Shown here: one piece after another, positions 34,101 through 42,591 of the stretch
Numbering within the stretch: position 1 is the stretch's first letter
Layout of the letters: every line of letters starts with the position of its first letter
NCBI GenBank assembly: GCA_900543035.1
Contig: UQPV01000014.1
Coordinates: 1 to 49,178, forward strand
Source of the DNA: an uncultured Solobacterium sp.
GTDB taxonomy: Bacteria > Bacillota_I > Bacilli_A > Erysipelotrichales > Erysipelotrichaceae
Direction of reading: 5' to 3'
DNA: 49,178 nt
The notes under the pieces: generated by a model
Database searches by the model: none
Seen by the model: only the letters and a program-made list of their open reading frames with translations
What the model was told of the DNA's origin: nothing
Program-made: the position numbers and the translations under genes

Positions 34101-35099
34101 ATGAAACAGGAAGAACTGGAACGGATCTATACGCTGAAAGAAGACGAACACAAGCAGATCGCGCTGGCCTGGAGCCCGATCATGCGCCGGGTGTACGTCG
34201 TGAAGCGCTTTGCCGTGCATGCCCGGCCGCAGGTGTATGAACAGCTGAAGCAAAGCGAGGAAAAGGGCATCGTGCGCATCATCCAGGTGGAGCAGGAGGA
34301 AACGGGCTTCAGCGTGATCGAGGAATATCTGAATGGCGAGCTGCTCAGCGTGTGGATGAAGCGGACGCATGGGGAAGAGGAGATCCGCGAGGTCTTCCTG
34401 CAGATGCTGCGCATCGTCCGCGCGCTGCATCACATGATGCCGCCGATCATCCACCGGGACCTGAAGCCGGAAAATTTCATGGTCACCGACAGAGGGATCG
34501 TGCTCTTTGACTTTGATGTCTCCCGGCCGTATGCCAAAGGGGAAAGCGTCTCTACCCTCGTGGGCACGATCGGGTATGCGGCGCCGGAACAGCTCGGTTT
34601 CGAGCAGAGCGATCCGCGCAGCGACATCTATTCGCTGGGCGTCATCCTCAACGAGCTGTGCTGCGGGCATCTGCCGGCCGTAAAGCAAAGCAGCCTGTAT
34701 CGCGAGGTGATCCGCAGATGCACCAAGCTCGATCCTGCGGACCGCTATCAGAGCATAGAGGAGCTGAGGGAGGCGTTTGCCCCTGGATCCATGCGCGTGC
34801 CGTACAAGAGGGGCATCGTTTTGCTGGGATATGCGCTCATCAGCGGCATCTTGGCCGTGCAGACACAGCCAGAGCAGCCCGCGGCGGCGCATGAGGTGGT
34901 CTTGATGCGCATCGCGTTTTGGATCGCGCTGCTCATCCCGATGGCGCTGTGGGTCTTCAGCGACGTCCTTTGGCGCCTGCCTCTTGGGCGCTGGAAGGGC
35001 AGAAGGGTGCCGCTGATCCCGCTGAGCATCGCGCTGATCTTTGCGGAGGTGTTCCTGTTTGCCTTGATCAGCATCGTGCTGGATGCGTTCCTGGCCTGA
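34101..35099 (+). CDS. Membrane Ser/Thr protein kinase
   Basis: 332 residues. A Hanks-type kinase domain covers about 1-230: Lys35 (YVVKRF), hinge EEYLNGE, HRDLKPEN (His118-Asp120, Asn125), then DFD (137-139) where DFG is usual, GTIGYAAPEQ (about 155-164) and DIYSLGVILNEL. No GxGxxG loop is visible before Lys35. Three hydrophobic helices follow (about 237-255, 267-292, 303-330), so the catalytic part is cytoplasmic and no PASTA domain exists. ATG 34101 follows GGTGAGAAG. It is divergent from the XRE regulator and upstream of an FxLYD protein. Retained Lys/Asp/Asn suggest activity despite the DFD change. Confidence 0.88.
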   Translation: MKQEELERIYTLKEDEHKQIALAWSPIMRRVYVVKRFAVHARPQVYEQLKQSEEKGIVRIIQVEQEETGFSVIEEYLNGELLSVWMKRTHGEEEIREVFLQMLRIVRALHHMMPPIIHRDLKPENFMVTDRGIVLFDFDVSRPYAKGESVSTLVGTIGYAAPEQLGFEQSDPRSDIYSLGVILNELCCGHLPAVKQSSLYREVIRRCTKLDPADRYQSIEELREAFAPGSMRVPYKRGIVLLGYALISGILAVQTQPEQPAAAHEVVLMRIAFWIALLIPMALWVFSDVLWRLPLGRWKGRRVPLIPLSIALIFAEVFLFALISIVLDAFLA

Positions 35100-35164
35100 T
35101 GTCTGCTGGATGCAGACCATGACGAATCGTCCTTCTGGTAAGATAAAGTCAGGAGGAATCGAAG

Positions 35165-35578
35165 ATGAAAAAGAAAACATGGATCATCATCGCCGCGGCC
35201 GCTCTCGTCGCCGTGATCGGCGCAGCCGGCGCATCAGGCGGCGGGGAATCACAGCCGCCGCAGGATGCGGCAAAGGAGAAGACGGAAACGACACAGCCGG
35301 AACAGAAAGAGGAGCTGACGCTTGAAGGGGAGACATCGGGCAGCTATGATGAGTATGGGATGACCTACACCATCAGCGGCATGATCAAGAACAACACGGA
35401 TCAGACGCCTTCTTATGTGCAGGTGACCTTTAACCTGTATGATGAGGAAGGCAATCAGATCGGGACCGCGATGGACAACATCAATGACCTGGAAGCAGGC
35501 GGGACATGGAAGTTTGAGGCGGTCTCCTGGGAAGAGGGCGTCGCGTCGTACCGCCTTGCGGAAATCAGCGGTTTCTGA
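35165..35578 (+). CDS. FxLYD-domain secreted/anchored protein
   Basis: 137 residues. An N-terminal hydrophobic helix (about 5-24: WIIIAAAALVAVIGAAGASG) acts as anchor or signal, followed by a low-complexity Gln/Glu/Thr linker and a C-terminal beta domain of FxLYD type: YTISGMIKNNTDQTPSYVQV, then FNLYDEEGNQIGTAMDNI and LEAGGTWKFEA. Such domains bind at the cell surface or accompany membrane kinases. It starts after AGGAGGAATCGAAG, 65 bp downstream of the kinase, so the two may be co-expressed. Function unknown. Confidence 0.8.
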   Translation: MKKKTWIIIAAAALVAVIGAAGASGGGESQPPQDAAKEKTETTQPEQKEELTLEGETSGSYDEYGMTYTISGMIKNNTDQTPSYVQVTFNLYDEEGNQIGTAMDNINDLEAGGTWKFEAVSWEEGVASYRLAEISGF

Positions 35579-35617
35579 TTTTACATCGATCTGACACAAG
35601 GCCGCCCATGCCCGTGC

Positions 35618-35623
35618 TATGAT
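35618..35623 (+). promoter_or_regulatory. Extended -10 before the small DUF4177-like gene
   Basis: TATGAT at 35618-35623, preceded by TGC. The nearest -35-like CTGACA (35591-35596) is 21 bp away, which is too far, so only the extended -10 is supported. Confidence 0.45.
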
Positions 35624-35643
35624 GGGGGCAGGGAGGTGCCTGC

Positions 35644-35817
35644 ATGGTCAAATGTGAAGTGATCGGGTATACGCCGAAGGCGCAAGAGATGGCGGACAAG
35701 ATCGAAAGACGGGCAAATGAGATGGCATCGGAAGGCTATGCGCTGATCTCCTGTGCCATGACGCCTGCCGCCAGCGCGATCCTCGTCTTTCAGACGCGTG
35801 AGCTAGATCCGCGCTGA
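35644..35817 (+). CDS. Small DUF4177-like protein
   Basis: 57 residues, shorter than most gene callers list: MVKCEVIGYTPKAQEMADKI, then an amphipathic helix (ERRANEMASEGYALISC) and a strand (ASAILVFQTRE). The pattern strand, helix with Glu-Gly-Tyr/Trp, strand, is that of DUF4177-like minis. The ATG is preceded by GGGAGGTGCC and an extended -10 promoter, and the stop is followed within 4 nt by a strong terminator, so it is a complete unit. Function unknown. Confidence 0.7.
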   Translation: MVKCEVIGYTPKAQEMADKIERRANEMASEGYALISCAMTPAASAILVFQTRELDPR

Positions 35818-35820
35818 GCG

Positions 35821-35859
35821 AAGCGAAGCTTCTGCAGAGCAGAGGCCTCGCTTTTTTTT
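35821..35859 (+). terminator. Terminator after the small gene
   Basis: A long stem (35821-35835 with 35839-35853, two mismatches) and a run of eight T. It lies just after the stop at 35817. Confidence 0.9.
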
Positions 35860-35886
35860 CATGCCGCGCCTTTTGGTCAAAGAGGT

Positions 35887-35914
35887 GTGACAGGAGCCGA
35901 TTTGATGATATAAT
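35887..35914 (+). promoter_or_regulatory. Promoter of nudC-dehydrogenase-xth-ruvAB
   Basis: GTGACA (35887-35892), 16 bp, TATAAT (35909-35914). The -10 is perfect, the -35 moderate. It drives at least nudC and the coupled genes. Confidence 0.6.
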
Positions 35915-35941
35915 GGAGAGCAGAAACGCGAGGTCATGTGC

Positions 35942-36802
35942 ATGATTCAGGATATACTGCCCCATCATTTTGACAATGTCTATCATCCCCGCCAGCCGCG
36001 TGATGAGGATCTGGTGCTGCTTTATCGTCAGGGCAGCATCTTGATCCGCCGTGCGGACATGCCGTATCTGCGGGTGAGAGAGCTGTGCGATGAAGACCGC
36101 GCGGCGCTGCAATATCTGTTTGCGGTCGATGACACTGCCTGCTATACGCTGCTCGGCGAGATGAAGCGCTGCCCGAACGGCATGGAATATGTCAGCACGC
36201 GCTGGCTGCGCACGCTGCGTCCGCATGTGCTTGCCATGATCGGCATCAGCGGTCATCAGCTGTGGTCCTGGTATCGCTCGCGCACGTTTTGCGGCGGCTG
36301 CGGGCGGCTCATGCATCACGATGCGCATGAGCGCATGATGCGCTGTGCGCATTGCGGCAGGCAGGAGTATCCGAAGATCTGCCCCGCGGTCATCGTCGCG
36401 GTGGTCGATCGTGCGCGCGACGCCATCGTGCTGACCCGCTATGCCGGCCGGCAGTATCAGAAATATGCGCTCATCGCCGGATTCTGCGAGATCGGGGAGA
36501 CGCTGGAGGAGACCGTCCGCCGCGAAGTGATGGAGGAGACCGGGCTCAAGGTGAAGCATCTGCGCTATTACAAGAGCCAGCCATGGTCGTTCACCGATAC
36601 CCTGCTGTGCGGCTTTTTCTGTGAGCTGGAAGGCAGTCCGCTGATCACGCGCGATGAGCGGGAGCTGGCCGAGGCGAGATGGGTGAAGCGGGAAGATGTG
36701 CCGATGGATGAAGAAGGCATATCGCTGACCGGCGAAATGATGCGCGTCTTTCGGGAAGGCAGCGCGTTTGAAGAGCAAGGGGAAGGCAGGGGAAGCGAAT
36801 GA
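35942..36802 (+). CDS. nudC: NAD+ diphosphatase NudC
   Basis: A 286-residue Nudix hydrolase that splits NADH/NAD+ to NMN(H) and AMP and can remove NAD caps from RNA. The zinc ribbon is Cys117, Cys120, Cys135, Cys138; EYPKICPAVIVAV precedes the Nudix box GFCEIGETLEETVRREV, MEETG (180-201), and the family-specific SQPW (212-215) follows. ATG 35942 has GAGG 8 nt upstream; ATG 35936 is too close to that site. It overlaps the dehydrogenase gene by 4 nt. Confidence 0.95.
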   Translation: MIQDILPHHFDNVYHPRQPRDEDLVLLYRQGSILIRRADMPYLRVRELCDEDRAALQYLFAVDDTACYTLLGEMKRCPNGMEYVSTRWLRTLRPHVLAMIGISGHQLWSWYRSRTFCGGCGRLMHHDAHERMMRCAHCGRQEYPKICPAVIVAVVDRARDAIVLTRYAGRQYQKYALIAGFCEIGETLEETVRREVMEETGLKVKHLRYYKSQPWSFTDTLLCGFFCELEGSPLITRDERELAEARWVKREDVPMDEEGISLTGEMMRVFREGSAFEEQGEGRGSE

Positions 36803-37767
36803 AGATTTGCGTATATGGCGTATCGGATAAGGAGCGGCCATGCTTTGAGGAAGCCAGAAGGGAGATGGGCCTGCAGGTGGAGCTGCACCGGGAAGATCCT
36901 TCTTTGGCCAGCGCGCATCTGGCGCAGGGGTGCACGTGCGTGAGCATCCTCTCCATCCCGGTGCCGGCGGCGCTGCTCGATGCGTGGCAGGCGATGGGCG
37001 TGCGCTTTCTGTCCACGCGGACGGTCGGCATGGATCATATCGACCTGGCGCATGCCAGGGCCATCGGCATGGCGGTGGACAATATCACTTATGCGCCGCA
37101 GACGGTGGCGGATTACACGATCATGCTCATCCTGATGGCGATGCGGCAGATGAAGCGTGTCCATCAGAAGTTCGTGCGCCGCGACTTTTCGTTTGCGGGC
37201 GTCTATGGCCGCAATCTGGAAGGAAGGACGGTCGGCGTGGTCGGCTGCGGCGCCATCGGCAGCATGCTCATCCGCCATCTCAGCGGCTTCGGCTGCCGCT
37301 TTCTGATGTATTCCAGGCAAGAGAAGGAAGAACTGCGCCCTTATGGCAGCTTTGTGGATCTGGACACGCTGCTTTCCGGCAGCGATGTGGTGACGCTCCA
37401 TCTGACGCTGAATGCGCAGACCAGACACATCATCGGCGCGCCGCAGCTGCAGAGGATGAAGCGGGATGCCATCCTGGTGAATACGGCTCGCGGCGGGCTC
37501 ATCGACACACAGGCGCTCATCCAGGCGCTGCGCCGGCAGCAGATCGGCGGGGCCGCGCTCGATGTGCTCGAGCAGGAGAGCGGCTGGTATTATCATGACT
37601 GTTCGGCGATCCCGCTCGCTTTTCCTGAGCTGGAGGAGCTGGAGCGCTTTGACAATGTGATCCTCACCCCGCATCTGGCGTGGCTCAGTGAGGAGGCGAC
37701 GGCAGAGATGGTCTATCGTTCCATGGAAAGCTGCCGGCGGTTTATGAACGGAGGAGAAATCAAATGA
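36799..37767 (+). CDS. Second D-lactate dehydrogenase-type D-2-hydroxyacid dehydrogenase
   Basis: A 322-residue D-2-hydroxyacid dehydrogenase related to the one at 28981. Rossmann GCGAIG is in VGVVGCGAIGSMLIRHL; the catalytic set is Arg in NTARGGL, Glu in VLEQESGW, His in TPHLAW. The loop between Glu and His (PLAFPELEELERFDNVIL) again has D-LDH length. Unlike the first copy it is embedded in a repair/NAD-related operon: it overlaps nudC (ATGA) and xth (ATGA). The substrate may differ from that of the first copy. Confidence 0.9.
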   Translation: MKICVYGVSDKERPCFEEARREMGLQVELHREDPSLASAHLAQGCTCVSILSIPVPAALLDAWQAMGVRFLSTRTVGMDHIDLAHARAIGMAVDNITYAPQTVADYTIMLILMAMRQMKRVHQKFVRRDFSFAGVYGRNLEGRTVGVVGCGAIGSMLIRHLSGFGCRFLMYSRQEKEELRPYGSFVDLDTLLSGSDVVTLHLTLNAQTRHIIGAPQLQRMKRDAILVNTARGGLIDTQALIQALRRQQIGGAALDVLEQESGWYYHDCSAIPLAFPELEELERFDNVILTPHLAWLSEEATAEMVYRSMESCRRFMNGGEIK

Positions 37768-38519
37768 AGCTTATCTCATGGAATGTCAACGGGCTGAGAG
37801 CTTGCATCAATAAAGGGTTTTATGATTATTTTCAAGCCAGCGGCGCGGATATCTTCTGTCTGCAGGAGACGAAGATGCAGCCGGGGCAGGCGGAGATCGT
37901 CAGCGAAGGCTATCATCAGTATATGAACAGCGCCGTGCGCAAAGGATACAGCGGGACCATGGTGTTCACCCGCAAGGAACCGCTGTCGGTCACGTTCGGA
38001 CTGGGCATCGAGGAGCACGATCAGGAGGGGCGTGTGATCACTTGTGAATATGAGGACTTTTACCTGGTGACCTGCTATACGCCCAACTCCAAGGACGGGC
38101 TGGCGCGGCTTGACTACCGCATGGTGTGGGAGGATGACTTCCGCGCCTATCTGCACAAGCTGGATGCGCAGAAGCCGGTCATCCTGTGCGGCGACCTGAA
38201 TGTGGCCAAGGAGGAGATCGACCTCAAGAATCCGAAGACGAACCGGCGGAATGCCGGCTTTACCGATGAGGAGCGGGAGAAGATGCGCACGCTGCTCGCC
38301 AGCGGCTTTACGGATACGTTCCGTTATCTGTATCCGGATCGGGAAGGGGCGTATTCCTGGTGGAGCTATCGCTTCAACGCGCGCAAGAACAACGCAGGGT
38401 GGCGCATCGATTATTTCATCGTGTCTGACCGGCTGAGGGAGCACATCGTGGATGCGAAGATCCACATGGAGATCTATGGCAGCGATCATTGTCCGGTCGA
38501 GCTGGACATCGCATGGTGA
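37764..38519 (+). CDS. xth: Exodeoxyribonuclease III
   Basis: A 251-residue AP endonuclease / 3'-5' exonuclease of the ExoIII family. Visible are KLISWNVNGLRAC (Asn), FCLQETK (Glu), Tyr in YTPN, GDLNVA (Asp, Asn), and the terminal SDHCPVEL (Asp-His). It repairs abasic sites. It overlaps the dehydrogenase gene by 4 nt and lies 9 nt before ruvA, giving a DNA-repair cluster xth-ruvA-ruvB. Confidence 0.95.
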   Translation: MKLISWNVNGLRACINKGFYDYFQASGADIFCLQETKMQPGQAEIVSEGYHQYMNSAVRKGYSGTMVFTRKEPLSVTFGLGIEEHDQEGRVITCEYEDFYLVTCYTPNSKDGLARLDYRMVWEDDFRAYLHKLDAQKPVILCGDLNVAKEEIDLKNPKTNRRNAGFTDEEREKMRTLLASGFTDTFRYLYPDREGAYSWWSYRFNARKNNAGWRIDYFIVSDRLREHIVDAKIHMEIYGSDHCPVELDIAW

Positions 38520-38528
38520 GGCGCGCCC

Positions 38529-39110
38529 ATGATCGCGTTTGTCAGAGGAACGATCTTCAGCCTGAGCGCCGACTCGCTGATCGTTGATAATCATGGCATC
38601 GGCTATCGCATCTTTACGCCGCAGACGCACAAGTTCCGCATCGGCAGCGAAGTGACGCTCTACACTTATCAGCAAGTGCGTGAAGATGGGATCTCATTGT
38701 TCGGCTTTGAGTCGATGGAAGGATATGAGATATTCCTGCGCCTGATCTCGGTCAAGGGCGTGGGGGCCAAGACGGCATTGGCCATGCTGGGGACATGTAC
38801 GCCTGAGCGGATGATCGAAGCGATCGAGAATAATGATGTGAAGCTGCTCAAGAGCCTGCCGGGCATCGGCGCCAAGACGGCGCAGCAGATCGTGCTCGAC
38901 CTGAAGGGCAAGCTGGTGGAAGAGGTCCAGGAGAGCAAGGCCGAGGAAAATCAGGAACTCAATGATGCGATGGATGCGCTGCGTGCGCTGGGCTATCGCG
39001 GCGGGGAGCTGACTGCCCTGCGCCGCGAGCTGGCAAAGCTGGAGCCGGTGAGCACAGATGCATATATCCGCAAGGCGCTGGGCATCATGGCAAAGAAAAG
39101 CGGGGTATGA
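38529..39110 (+). CDS. ruvA: Holliday junction helicase subunit RuvA
   Basis: A 193-residue junction-binding tetramer subunit. The OB fold (about 1-62: MIAFVRGTIFSLSADSLIV, then YTYQQVREDG) is followed by the HhH domain (about 70-135: LISVKGVGAKTALAMLG, SLPGIGAKTAQQIVLDLKGK) and a C-terminal domain III that contacts RuvB (about 145-193). Start ATG 38529 has GAGG near 38518. It precedes ruvB by 3 nt. Confidence 0.96.
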   Translation: MIAFVRGTIFSLSADSLIVDNHGIGYRIFTPQTHKFRIGSEVTLYTYQQVREDGISLFGFESMEGYEIFLRLISVKGVGAKTALAMLGTCTPERMIEAIENNDVKLLKSLPGIGAKTAQQIVLDLKGKLVEEVQESKAEENQELNDAMDALRALGYRGGELTALRRELAKLEPVSTDAYIRKALGIMAKKSGV

Positions 39111-39113
39111 TCA

Positions 39114-40142
39114 ATGGAACGAATGGTATCAGCGGAAAGAGAACCGATGGATGAAGGTGAGATCTCGCTTCGTCCCTCGACGCTGAGCGAATACATCGGG
39201 CAAAAGCAGCTCAAGGAAAACCTGCGCGTCTTCATCGACGCGGCGCGGGCGCGCAACGAGGCGCTCGACCATGTGCTGCTTTATGGCCCGCCGGGGCTGG
39301 GAAAGACGACGCTTTCCTATATCCTGGCCAATGAGATGGGCGGCAAGCTCAAGACGACGAGCGGCCCATCCATCGAAAAAAGCGGCGATCTGGCCGCTGT
39401 GCTGTCTACGCTGGAAGCAGGGGATGTGCTGTTCATCGACGAGATCCACCGGCTCCCCCGTCAGGTGGAGGAGGTGCTGTATCCGGCGATGGAGGATTAC
39501 TGCATCGATATCGTGGTCGGCAAGGACAGCGCGACGGTGCGCAGCATCCGTCTGGATCTGCCGCCCTTCACGCTGGTGGGCGCCACCACGCGCGCGGGCG
39601 ATCTCAGCGCGCCGCTCAGAGACCGCTTCGGCATCATCTCGCAGCTGGAGTATTACGCGCTGGATGAGCTGGAGGCGATCATCCGCCGCACTGCAAGGGT
39701 GATGGATACGCAGATCCACGAGGATGCCGTGCATGAGATCGCGCTGCGTTCCCGCGGCACGCCGCGCATCGCCAACCGGCTGTTTCGCCGCGTGCGGGAT
39801 TTTGCGCAGGTGCTCAACGACGGCGTCATCTCCAAAGCGGTGGCAGCCGATGCACTGGACCGTCTGCGGGTCGATTCGCTGGGATTAGACAGCGTCGATC
39901 ACAAATACATCCGCGGCATCATCGAGCGCTTCCGCGGCGGACCGGTCGGGCTGGATGCCATCGCCAGCTCCATCGGCGAAGAGAGCATGACGCTGGAAGA
40001 CGTCTACGAGCCGTATCTGCTGCAGATCGGCTTCATCAACCGCACGGCGCGCGGCCGCATCGTCACCGAAAAGGCATACCGCCATTTCGGCTATCGTTCG
40101 AAAGAAGAGGATCTGTTCACGCTCAGCGATCAGGATGAATGA
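39114..40142 (+). CDS. ruvB: Holliday junction helicase ATPase RuvB
   Basis: A 342-residue AAA+ motor for branch migration. Walker [11 protein letters not shown], Walker [10 protein letters not shown], sensor region [20 protein letters not shown], and the C-terminal winged helix ([24 protein letters not shown]). ATG 39114 is used; [10 protein letters not shown] (39123) is an alternative. Its 3' end overlaps the convergent small membrane gene by 20 nt. queA and tgt, which usually follow in Bacilli, are missing. Confidence 0.96.
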   Translation: MERMVSAEREPMDEGEISLRPSTLSEYIGQKQLKENLRVFIDAARARNEALDHVLLYGPPGLGKTTLSYILANEMGGKLKTTSGPSIEKSGDLAAVLSTLEAGDVLFIDEIHRLPRQVEEVLYPAMEDYCIDIVVGKDSATVRSIRLDLPPFTLVGATTRAGDLSAPLRDRFGIISQLEYYALDELEAIIRRTARVMDTQIHEDAVHEIALRSRGTPRIANRLFRRVRDFAQVLNDGVISKAVAADALDRLRVDSLGLDSVDHKYIRGIIERFRGGPVGLDAIASSIGEESMTLEDVYEPYLLQIGFINRTARGRIVTEKAYRHFGYRSKEEDLFTLSDQDE

Positions 40143-40479
40143 GGGTCATGTGTGAGATCAGCGCGCAGATGAAGAACAGCGCGCCGTGACAGACGACATG
40201 GATCAGGGGATCCTGCGCTTCCTTCAGGAACAGACTGCAGATCATGAGGATCACGCTCATGAGCAGCGCCTGAGGGAGCGCTTTTTTTCTGATCAGAAAG
40301 CCGAAGAGCGCACCGGAGATGAGCATGCCCACATAGGCCGCCGCATCGTTGATGATGTGAAAGGCCGCGGCGGAAATCAGCGAAAAATAGTATAAAACAG
40401 CGGAAAGGAAAGAAAATAACAGCAGGAAGCCGATCAGGAACAGCAAGGAGAGTCCATAGGGCTTCAACGCCTGTTTCAT
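40123..40479 (-). CDS. TIGR04086 family membrane protein (YrzE-like)
   Basis: 118 residues with four hydrophobic helices ([35 protein letters not shown] region, [29 protein letters not shown]). Size, topology and position next to ruvB and the DUF421 gene match YrzE/TIGR04086 of Bacillus. Unknown function. ATG 40479 is set by GAGG 8 nt upstream. The 3' end overlaps ruvB by 20 nt, convergent. Confidence 0.7.
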   Translation of the reverse strand: MKQALKPYGLSLLFLIGFLLLFSFLSAVLYYFSLISAAAFHIINDAAAYVGMLISGALFGFLIRKKALPQALLMSVILMICSLFLKEAQDPLIHVVCHGALFFICALISHMTLIHPDR

Positions 40480-40521
40480 GTGTTTCACCTCGTTTCAGCA
40501 TATGAGAGAAAGGGGATGGAT

Positions 40522-41220
40522 ATGATGGAGGAATTCGCTTTTTATGGCTCGCTCATCCTGCGCTGCATCATCGTCTACTTCGTCATCATCTTCGCGCTGC
40601 GCGTCATGGGCAAGCGCGAGGTGGGAGAGCTGAGCGTCTTTGATGTCGTGATCTACCTGGTCATGTCAGAGCTGCTGGCCATCTCCATCACCGATGTGAA
40701 GGTGAGCATCTTTCGCTCGCTGGTGCCCATCACCGTGCTGGCGCTGCTGCAGATCGTCATCTCATGGGTCTTGCTCAAGAACAAGCGGATCCGCGACTTG
40801 TTTGACGGCAAGGCGGTCATCATCATCGAAAACGGCATGATCGACCAGCAGATGATGCGGAAAGAGCGCTACAGCATCGATGATCTCATGTCGCAGCTGC
40901 ATGACAAGGATCTGTCTTCCCCCTCGGAGGTCGCCTTTGCGATCTTGGAGAACAATGGCACGCTTTCCATCCTGCCCAAGCATTCGTGCCAGGTGCTCTA
41001 TCCTGAACCGCTGATCAGCGACGGTGAGGTCAGCCAGAGCGCCTTGCGGGCCATCGGAAAGGATGAAGCGTGGCTGAATGCGCAGCTGAAGAAGAAAGGC
41101 ATCCATTCCGTGCAGGAGGTGTTTTTGTGCCTGCTGCAGAAAAACGGGCTCTTCCTCATCCGCACGCAGCGCGCCGTCTCCAGAAAGAAAGCAGGCGGAA
41201 AGCGTGCAGGAAGGTCGTGA
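40522..41220 (+). CDS. DUF421 / YetF-family membrane protein (YrbG-like)
   Basis: A 232-residue protein with three N-terminal helices (IIVYFVIIFALRVMG, VVIYLVMSELLAISI, LVPITVLALLQIVISWVLL) and a cytoplasmic DUF421 domain (about 80-165: GKAVIIIENGMIDQQMMRKE, SIDDLMSQLH, VAFAILENNGTLS). The pattern matches YetF/YrbG, whose role is unknown, perhaps in membrane stress. ATG 40522 is used for its spacing to AGGGG; others exist at 40516 and 40525. The 3' 65 nt overlap the convergent SpoVB-like gene. Confidence 0.88.
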   Translation: MMEEFAFYGSLILRCIIVYFVIIFALRVMGKREVGELSVFDVVIYLVMSELLAISITDVKVSIFRSLVPITVLALLQIVISWVLLKNKRIRDLFDGKAVIIIENGMIDQQMMRKERYSIDDLMSQLHDKDLSSPSEVAFAILENNGTLSILPKHSCQVLYPEPLISDGEVSQSALRAIGKDEAWLNAQLKKKGIHSVQEVFLCLLQKNGLFLIRTQRAVSRKKAGGKRAGRS

Positions 41221-42460
41221 TGAGCATGCCGCCGCACATGCCGAGGAGCAGCGCGTCTTCTTCAAGGAGCGGAGAGAGCAGGCAGACCGCGCTCAGCCGG
41301 AACAATGAGCCATACAGCGTGTCGCGAAAGGCGCGCGTGCTCAGCGAACAGGCATGCATGAGGGCGCTGAGCGGGGATTGCAGCGCAAAGAACAGAAAAG
41401 GCAGGGCAAGGGCGCGCAGCTGCTGTGAGCCCTTGCTCGTATGGTAAAACAAGGTGAACAGCTCCTCATGGAAGAAAAAGCAGCCCAAGGAGCACAGCGC
41501 GCCGAAGAAGAAACAGCAGGTGAGGATGAGCAGGCATTGCCGATGCGCCTGTTTTTTTTGCGCGTGCGCCAGCGCGTAGGTGAATGAGGGGAGCAGATAG
41601 TTGCTCAAGGTGATGCTGAGGAAGCCGGACATCGTGAGCAGCGGCAGCGTGTAGCCGTTGAGCAGGCCGTAAGTCTGGACCATGGCGTCCTGCGCGGAAG
41701 CCGGGATGAGGGCGAGCATGAGGATCGGCTCGAGGAAATAGGTAAGCGAACCGCTCATCCGGCTGCCCATCATCGGCATGGAGATCGAGAGCACCTCGCG
41801 CATGGCGGAAAGGGAGACGCCGCGCAATGCTGAGGGCATCCGCCGCGCCCGAGCAAAGGGCACACGCAGCCGCAGCATCATATAGAGGCAGCTGACGATC
41901 TCTCCGACGCTGACGCTGATCATCGCCGCGGCCGCCAGCATGGCCGGGTCGCGGATGTCCCATGCCGCAAAGAAGGCCAGCAGGAAGAGGAGCCGGCTGC
42001 CTTCCTCATACAGCTGGGCGTTGTTGGCCGCAAAGTGCTGCTGGCGGCCATAGAGATAGCCCTTCAGCAGTCCGCTCAGCGCGACGAATGGAAGCAGAGG
42101 GATGATCGCGCGCAGCACCGGGACCAGCTCGGCGTGATGCAGGATCCCGCCGGCGAAATAAGGGAGCACGAGCACATAGACGCTCATGACGGCCGCCGTG
42201 GTGAGCATCGTGATCATCGCCGAGGCGAACAGCGGCTTGCTGTCTTCCTGCTGGGCGGTGAGCTTGCTGAGGGCAGAAGGGATGCCTTGCTGCACGATGG
42301 CGATCAGAAACACCATGGTCGGCGATGCAAGCGCATACAGATTCATCGCTTCGCTGCTCAGTTCTCTGGCCAGCAAGATGCGCACGGCAAAGGATAAGAT
42401 CTTGGCCGCAACGGAGACAAAGACCAGATGAAGAGCGGAAACAAGCACAGTTTTTTTCAC
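41156..42460 (-). CDS. SpoVB/MurJ-type lipid flippase (MOP superfamily)
   Basis: A 434-residue membrane protein with about 12-14 helices of the polysaccharide/MurJ flippase group: N-terminal LVFVSVAAKILSFAVRILLA, GIPSALSKL, and a central LSISMPMMGSRMSGS. It probably flips lipid-linked precursors such as lipid II. It is shorter than SpoVB (about 520), mainly at the C-terminus. It starts with GTG 42460 and a weak ribosome site. Its position next to comN and secDF equals the spoVB locus of Bacillus. It overlaps the DUF421 gene by 65 nt, tail to tail. Confidence 0.85.
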   Translation of the reverse strand: MKKTVLVSALHLVFVSVAAKILSFAVRILLARELSSEAMNLYALASPTMVFLIAIVQQGIPSALSKLTAQQEDSKPLFASAMITMLTTAAVMSVYVLVLPYFAGGILHHAELVPVLRAIIPLLPFVALSGLLKGYLYGRQQHFAANNAQLYEEGSRLLFLLAFFAAWDIRDPAMLAAAAMISVSVGEIVSCLYMMLRLRVPFARARRMPSALRGVSLSAMREVLSISMPMMGSRMSGSLTYFLEPILMLALIPASAQDAMVQTYGLLNGYTLPLLTMSGFLSITLSNYLLPSFTYALAHAQKKQAHRQCLLILTCCFFFGALCSLGCFFFHEELFTLFYHTSKGSQQLRALALPFLFFALQSPLSALMHACSLSTRAFRDTLYGSLFRLSAVCLLSPLLEEDALLLGMCGGMLITTFLHAFRLLSFWRRRAACG

Positions 42461-42556
42461 ATCAGATCACACTCTCTTGTTCATTTTACGTGTGATTGAT
42501 GTCTGATATGTTCGTGTTTTGATGAAAAATGGATTTAAAAGTGACTTTTTTAATGA

Positions 42557-42562
42557 TATAAT
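42557..42562 (+). promoter_or_regulatory. -10 box of comN-secDF
   Basis: TATAAT at 42557-42562, 30 bp before comN, in an AT-rich 131-bp gap with the divergent flippase gene. The -35 is not evident. Confidence 0.55.
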
Positions 42563-42591
42563 GAGGTGGCATATACTTAAGGAGGGTGGCT

